Assembly (NCBI GenBank): GCA_002067795.1
Contig: MVQI01000071.1
Coordinates: 1 to 64,000, forward strand
From: Methanosaeta sp. PtaB.Bin039
GTDB taxonomy: Archaea > Halobacteriota > Methanosarcinia > Methanotrichales > Methanotrichaceae
Direction: 5' to 3'
Length of the DNA: 64,000 nt
Translations under genes and position numbers: made by a program
Notes under the pieces: model-generated
Told to the model about the DNA's origin: nothing
The model's database searches: none
Seen by the model: only the letters and a program-made list of their open reading frames with translations
Part shown: positions 59,477-64,000 of the stretch, piece after piece
Numbering within the stretch: the first letter of the stretch is position 1
Layout: every line of letters starts with the position of its first letter

Positions 59477-60055
59477 CTAAATCGCCTCCACCATCTCCCG
59501 GAACAGACGATGAAACCGCAGATCTTCTGTCAGCTCCGGGTGAAAGGCCAGAGCCAGCACCGGCCCCTCTCTGGCCGCCACTGTCCTGCCTTCAAACATG
59601 GCCAGCACCTCCACACAGGGACCGCAGCGATCAATGACCGGAGCCCTGATGAAGACGGCACGATATGGACGGTCAAATCCTTTGACCTCCAGGCAGGCCT
59701 CGAAGGATTCCCTCTGCGAGCCGAATGCGTTCCTGTTTACCGTGATATCCATCAGCCCCAGCGGCACGACATCTCCCTGATCCACGCCCCTTGATACGAG
59801 GACCAGGCCGGCGCAGGTGGCCAGCAGTGGAACGCCCCTGCCTACTGCTTCCACGATAGCCGCCGCGACCCCACGCTGGGCCAGGAGGCGCCCGATCGTT
59901 GTGCTCTCCCCGCCGGGAAGTATCAGGCCCTGACATGTCGAGACGTCCTCTGCACTCCTGATCTCAGATACGGCACCCTTGCCGAAAATCTGCTCTGCTG
60001 CGGATACGTGCTCGGACACGTCGCCCTGAAAGGCGACCACGCCAATCCTGGTCAC
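59477..60055 (-). CDS. pdxT: Pyridoxal 5'-phosphate synthase, glutaminase subunit
   Basis: The 192-residue class I amidotransferase supplies ammonia to PdxS. It shows GVVAFQGDVSEH, LILPGGESTTIGRL, the nucleophile in LATCAGLVL and the catalytic HPE in ALAFHPELT. The start is GTG at 60055, directly next to the stop codon of pdxS at 60056, so the two are tightly coupled. Confidence 0.96.
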   Translation of the reverse strand: MTRIGVVAFQGDVSEHVSAAEQIFGKGAVSEIRSAEDVSTCQGLILPGGESTTIGRLLAQRGVAAAIVEAVGRGVPLLATCAGLVLVSRGVDQGDVVPLGLMDITVNRNAFGSQRESFEACLEVKGFDRPYRAVFIRAPVIDRCGPCVEVLAMFEGRTVAAREGPVLALAFHPELTEDLRFHRLFREMVEAI

Positions 60056-60949
60056 TCACCAGCCCCGGCTTTGGAGTGCCTCAGCCTCAGGAATCGTGCT
60101 CACATCGATGCCCTTCATGGCCTGCCCAAGCCCACGGGAGACCCGTGCCAGCACCTGAGGATCATCGTAATTGTGGACCGCCTCCACGATAGCCGCTGCC
60201 ATGGCCGGCGGATTCTCGGACTTGAATATGCCTGAGCCGACGAAGACCCCGTCAGCCCCGAGATGCATCATGAGGGCCGCATCGGCTGGAGTGGCCACGC
60301 CACCAGCGGCGAAGTTTACAACCGGCAGCCTCTGCCGCCTTGCGCATTCGGCCACAAGTGCCGGGTCTGCCTCGATCTCCCTGGCAACACGTGCCAGCTC
60401 CTCGCCGTTCATGCCCTTCAAGCGGCGGATCTGGCCCATGATCATCTTCATATGCCGAACTGCTTGGCTGACATCGCCTGTTCCCGCCTCGCCCTTGGTC
60501 CTGATCATGGCCGCCCCCTCGGCGATCCGCCGAAGCGCCTCACCAAGATCCCGGGCGCCGCAGACAAAGGGTATGGTGAACCTGGCCTTGTCTATGTGGA
60601 ACTCGTCAGCTGGGGTGAGAACCTCCGACTCGTCCACCATATCCACCCCGATGGCCTCCAGGATCTGGGCTTCCACGAAGTGGCCTATGCGAGCCTTGGC
60701 CATGACCGGGATGGTGACAGCATCTATTATCTGCCCAACCACCAGAGGGTCAGCCATCCTGGCAACCCCCCCCATCTTCCGGATGTCTGCGGGCACGGCA
60801 TGAAGTGCCATCACCGCCACCGCTCCAGCCTGTTCTGCCACGACCGCCTGCTCGGGGGTGGTCACATCCATGATGACACCCCCTTTCTGCATGCTTGCAA
60901 AGCCGCGCTTCAGGAGCTCCGTTCCAAATCTAAGAGTCTCGAGTTCCAT
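60056..60949 (-). CDS. pdxS: Pyridoxal 5'-phosphate synthase, lyase subunit
   Basis: PdxS builds PLP from ribose 5-phosphate, glyceraldehyde 3-phosphate and ammonia. The 297-residue protein shows [36 protein letters not shown] with the catalytic lysine, [11 protein letters not shown] and [17 protein letters not shown]. The ATG is at 60949, and a TATA-like word on the minus strand (tttaaag, about 60971-60978) lies about 25 bases upstream, so the mRNA may be leaderless. Confidence 0.97.
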   Translation of the reverse strand: MELETLRFGTELLKRGFASMQKGGVIMDVTTPEQAVVAEQAGAVAVMALHAVPADIRKMGGVARMADPLVVGQIIDAVTIPVMAKARIGHFVEAQILEAIGVDMVDESEVLTPADEFHIDKARFTIPFVCGARDLGEALRRIAEGAAMIRTKGEAGTGDVSQAVRHMKMIMGQIRRLKGMNGEELARVAREIEADPALVAECARRQRLPVVNFAAGGVATPADAALMMHLGADGVFVGSGIFKSENPPAMAAAIVEAVHNYDDPQVLARVSRGLGQAMKGIDVSTIPEAEALQSRGW

Positions 60950-61166
60950 GATCTCTACGCAACCCCGAACCTTTAAACGCCGACCTTAACCGCATCGAGG
61001 ATAAATAAACTTTGCTGCCATGGAAAAAAAGGATGCGTTGAGGGTGAAAGGGCGCCTGTGCCGTAGAGAAGACCGAAAGCGGGCTTTTTCCGCCAGGGCA
61101 AACCAGATGGCAACTCGGTTCACCGCACTATCAAAAGGAGACGCGTCTGCCATAAAAGATGTAATA

Positions 61167-61182
61167 GGGCCCTGCCGGGCCC
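61167..61182 (-). terminator. Possible terminator hairpin of the propeller protein gene
   Basis: GGGCCC (61167-61172) and a second GGGCCC (61177-61182) with TGCC between them form a short GC-rich hairpin, about 38 bases after the stop codon of the minus-strand gene. On that strand the sequence behind it (attacatcttttatgg) is T-rich. The region from here to pdxS has no other gene. Confidence 0.5.
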
Positions 61183-61219
61183 CATCTCGTCGCGGAGGCG
61201 GCGTTCTTGGTTTGGCCGC

Positions 61220-64000
61220 CTATATCTCGAATCCGTCGTACATGTAGATATCCTGGTTGCCGCTTCGGCTATCGGTCCAAACTATGCGTCTATCGTTGAT
61301 CTTGGGCTGGGTCTGGTCTCCGCTATCCCCGCAGACCAGCTTCTCCTTTCCTGTGGATAGGTCGTAAGCATAGATGTCCCATTCTCCGCTGCGGTTATCC
61401 TGGTAGACCACAAGGCTTCCCTCAATGTGCGGATTGGTCTGATCAGACCTGTGGGTGGTGATCTGACGCTCCTGGCTGGTGTTCAGGTCCAGGGCATAGA
61501 TATCCCAGTTGCCGTTGCGGTTATCCTGGAAGACCACCGTAAAGCCGCTGATGGCCGGATTCATCTGGTCAAATTGGTCCTTGGTCAGCTGGACGCGCTC
61601 CTGGCCACGCCATAGATACAGGTTCCAGTTGCTGCCGGTTCCTTTGTCCTGATAGACCACCAGGTCGCCGGATGTAGCTGGATTTTGGCCACTTGGCGGA
61701 ATTGCGTCCACGGCCTCTACTCCGCCATAGAGCAGCCGCTTATAAAGCCTCCAGCCGAAGGACTCGGTGAGCTGATACGGCCAAACCAGGTACTTATCGC
61801 CTATGGCCAGGCGAACAGGTGATGCCACATCGGTTCCTGTCAGCTGGGTACGATTGGCAGTGGCAACATCGAAGGTCTTGACGATCCAGGTGCCATACCT
61901 GGGGCTTGGGCCCATCCAGGCTATGATGTCGGAATGCATAACCGGGAACACGTCGATCCCCGGGCCGGCTGCCAGGGGTATCTCCAGCTCGCTGACGAGG
62001 TCATAGACATATATGTCCGGATTTCCGGTCCGGTTGTCCTGCCAGACCACGAAGTTGCCGCTGACATCGGGGTTTGACTGGTTGCCAGGAGCCCGGCATA
62101 TCGCGCTGATCATGCCTCCGCCAATTGTGGAAGACCGGGGCCGACCGCTGCCCTCGTCAAGCCAGACGAGCTTTCTGTCCATCGAAGGCCGGACCTGGCC
62201 TGGGCCGGATGAGACGAGCTCGTCCTTCCAGGAGAGTATATCCAGCTGTCGCAGCGACCCGTCGTCATCCACATAGGCTATGATGTTCCCGTGAGCTGCT
62301 GGGCTGGTCTGAACGCCGGGTCGTGGATACGTCTTTGCTTTGCTCCAGCCCTGGCCGTACTGGTAGTAGGATATGTCCTTGGATGTGGCATCCTCCCATA
62401 CGATGAGGTTTCCTGATACATCCGGAAATACCTGGTCACCCTCTCCGGTGAGCTTCGTCTCCTCGCCGGTTTTTTGGTCCTTCACCACGATATCCCAGTT
62501 GCCGTCGGAATCGTCCTGCCAGACCAGCAGATCGCCGCTAATCGCCGGATACATCTGCTGACCCGGCCGCTTGCTGACCTCCTCAGGCTCACCGCCTGAT
62601 ACGTTTCTCTGGAATATCTTCCATTTGCCGGACGAGTCGTCCATCCACGCCACCCGCTCCCCGGATATGTCTGCCCAGACCTGGTCGCCCTGGCCAGAGG
62701 CAACAACCACCTCAACTCCGCTGTCCAGATCCTTCATACGGATATCCGAATCGCCCTGGCGGTAGTCTGACCAGACCAGCTTGCCATCTGAGTACCGCGG
62801 GTAGAGCTGGTCTCCGGGGGCCCGCACTATCGGGACCTCGGTGCGGGTGAAGAAGTCGAATCCGAAGATGTCCCAATCCCCGCCCCGGTTGTCGGTCCAC
62901 ACCATCAGGCTGCCGTTTGTGGAGGGGTAATCCGTTCGCAGCCAAAGCAGCGGGTCCCAGGAGATGTCCCGGGTCCAGATCTGGCTGCGGCCGCCTGAGT
63001 TGTCCATCCAGACTATCCTATCCGCGCTGATGATCTTGCTTGACGAATAGGGCTTGGTATGGAACGGATCGCCCTTGCCGTCAGAAGGGGTCTGGTAGAA
63101 GGGCTTGGTCACCACCGGGACCTCCTGCCGCTTGTTCAGATCGTATAAGAAGAGGTCAGCAGCCCCGCCACGCTCGTCAAGCCAGGCCACATACTTGCCG
63201 AAGACCGCCGGAGCCCCCTGGTTGAAGGTGTTTGTACAGACCGGGGTCTCCTGCCTGGTGGTCAGGTTATAGGAGTAGATATCCCAGTTCCGCACAGAGC
63301 TGTTGGGGGCGTTGCGGCCGTCAGCCCAGACCACGGTGTCCCCGTAGATCCAGGGCTGGACCTGGTTGGCAGGATCGGTGCATATGGGCATCTCGGTGTT
63401 TGTGCTCAGGTTGAAGAGGTAGATATCCCATTTTCCGGACCGGCGGTCGGCCCAGACTATGCGGTCTCCGTGTATGACCGGAGAGTAGAGCTGGGCGTTG
63501 GGCTGGTTGGTTATCTGCCGCTGGTTTCCACTGGAGATCGTATGAAGATAGATCTGGTCCACGCCAGACCGGTTGTCCACCCAGACCACCCGTCCGTCAT
63601 CGATCATGGCATATCTCTGCTCGGAGGGATCGGCAGAGACAACGCTCTCCTTTCCAGCTGCCAGGTCGTAGAGGAAGATATCCAGGTTTCCATTGCGCTT
63701 GTCCAGATATATCACATGGTCGCCGCTGATATCGGGACTGGTATGATCCACCTGGTTGCTGGTTATGGCCTTCTCCTCACCGGTTGTGAGGTTCAGCAGA
63801 TATACCTGATACAGCCCGTCCCTATCGTCCGTCCACACCACCCGGTCCTGCCAGATGGCCGGATTTGTGTGATTGTAAGGCCCTGCGGTTACCGGTATGT
63901 CGGAGGGTATCTTCAGATCCCACAGGTAGATGTCCGGATCCCTCAGGCCCTGCCGGTAGTCGCTCCAGACGACCCCCCGCGATCCGATAGCTGGCTCAAG
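61220..64000 (-). CDS. Large TolB-like beta-propeller protein, N-terminus cut by window edge
   Basis: The frame is open from the right edge of the window (926 residues present) to the stop at 61220. It consists of about 19-20 repeats of roughly 45-50 residues with the pattern WxDxRxGNxDIYxYDL, a short TxxExxIT strand and a QxxPxIxGxxVVW segment, the signature of TolB/DPP6-like beta-propeller blades. This is enough for three six- or seven-bladed propellers. The start and any signal peptide lie outside the window; export is inferred from the family and from the many Asp/Trp/Asn residues. It ends QDIYMYDGFEI. A GTG at 63841 is not the real start because the repeats continue upstream. Confidence 0.9.
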   Translation of the reverse strand, partial: LEPAIGSRGVVWSDYRQGLRDPDIYLWDLKIPSDIPVTAGPYNHTNPAIWQDRVVWTDDRDGLYQVYLLNLTTGEEKAITSNQVDHTSPDISGDHVIYLDKRNGNLDIFLYDLAAGKESVVSADPSEQRYAMIDDGRVVWVDNRSGVDQIYLHTISSGNQRQITNQPNAQLYSPVIHGDRIVWADRRSGKWDIYLFNLSTNTEMPICTDPANQVQPWIYGDTVVWADGRNAPNSSVRNWDIYSYNLTTRQETPVCTNTFNQGAPAVFGKYVAWLDERGGAADLFLYDLNKRQEVPVVTKPFYQTPSDGKGDPFHTKPYSSSKIISADRIVWMDNSGGRSQIWTRDISWDPLLWLRTDYPSTNGSLMVWTDNRGGDWDIFGFDFFTRTEVPIVRAPGDQLYPRYSDGKLVWSDYRQGDSDIRMKDLDSGVEVVVASGQGDQVWADISGERVAWMDDSSGKWKIFQRNVSGGEPEEVSKRPGQQMYPAISGDLLVWQDDSDGNWDIVVKDQKTGEETKLTGEGDQVFPDVSGNLIVWEDATSKDISYYQYGQGWSKAKTYPRPGVQTSPAAHGNIIAYVDDDGSLRQLDILSWKDELVSSGPGQVRPSMDRKLVWLDEGSGRPRSSTIGGGMISAICRAPGNQSNPDVSGNFVVWQDNRTGNPDIYVYDLVSELEIPLAAGPGIDVFPVMHSDIIAWMGPSPRYGTWIVKTFDVATANRTQLTGTDVASPVRLAIGDKYLVWPYQLTESFGWRLYKRLLYGGVEAVDAIPPSGQNPATSGDLVVYQDKGTGSNWNLYLWRGQERVQLTKDQFDQMNPAISGFTVVFQDNRNGNWDIYALDLNTSQERQITTHRSDQTNPHIEGSLVVYQDNRSGEWDIYAYDLSTGKEKLVCGDSGDQTQPKINDRRIVWTDSRSGNQDIYMYDGFEI

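Noticed and set aside
63841-63843. GTG as the start of the propeller protein
   Set aside because: The repeat pattern continues upstream in the same frame to the window edge, so the true start is outside.

Overview
The window comes from a methanogenic archaeon, most likely an acetate-user of the Methanothrix (Methanosaeta) type. This rests on the acetyl-CoA decarbonylase/synthase alpha subunit (cdhA) at the left edge, methanopterin, methanofuran and cobamide genes (fae, a dmrX-like flavoprotein, mfnE, cobD, cbiB), methanogen-restricted families (DUF2551, MTH865), archaeal lipid enzymes, archaeal EF-1 beta, and TATA-type promoters in a GC-rich genome. The genus is an inference. No rRNA is present to confirm it.

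Layout. 1-5.6 kb: cdhA (cut by the edge), then cobD, a cysteine-rich domain, cbiB and an unknown protein. 5.7-9.6 kb: one very long TPR protein. 10-15 kb: the two-gene sulfur-transfer system for homocysteine synthesis (COG1900-CBS plus NIL-ferredoxin), two radical SAM proteins and DUF2551. 15.3-18.2 kb: iorAB and a HEAT-repeat protein. 18.5-22.1 kb: CDF metal exporter, an exported protein, thiC. 22.1-26.1 kb: a tightly overlapping run of metallo-hydrolase, argD, hisC, adenylate kinase-like protein and a CDP-alcohol phosphotransferase. 26.2-31.7 kb: an exported beta-helix protein that overlaps a heme/siroheme run (ahbB-like, sirC, hemA, hemB). 31.7-36.2 kb: RNase HI, iron-sulfur flavoprotein, a TnpB remnant, PRC-barrel, Thg1-like polymerase, YkgJ-type protein, guaAa and a dmrX-like flavoprotein. 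36.5-44.3 kb: fae and a 2,342-residue modular surface protein. 44.4-51 kb: regulator, MTH865 protein, tRNA-Ala(CGC), EF-1 beta with its zinc-ribbon partner, mfnE, NUDIX, gltX, a UbiA prenyltransferase and a small winged-helix regulator. 51.2-54.6 kb: a Ku plus LigD-type ligase pair and a GntP-type permease. 54.7-64 kb: a second large exported protein, a structured intergenic region, two unknown proteins, pdxT-pdxS and a beta-propeller protein cut by the right edge.

How the genes relate. The core theme is coenzyme supply for methanogenesis: cobamide side chain, heme/siroheme, methanopterin-linked C1 chemistry, methanofuran, thiamine and PLP. A second theme is the cell envelope: five exported proteins, three of them very large and repeat-built, total about 16 kb and probably belong to the sheath or S-layer zone. 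The most unusual points are a CobD whose Cys-rich C-terminal domain is out of frame behind a run of six G, a two-gene bacterial-type end-joining module, a multi-helix intergenic RNA candidate at 58.5 kb, and an inverted repeat plus 13-base direct repeats around the divergent dmrX/fae pair. Several genes have a TATA-like box about 25 bases before the start codon, which suggests leaderless transcripts.
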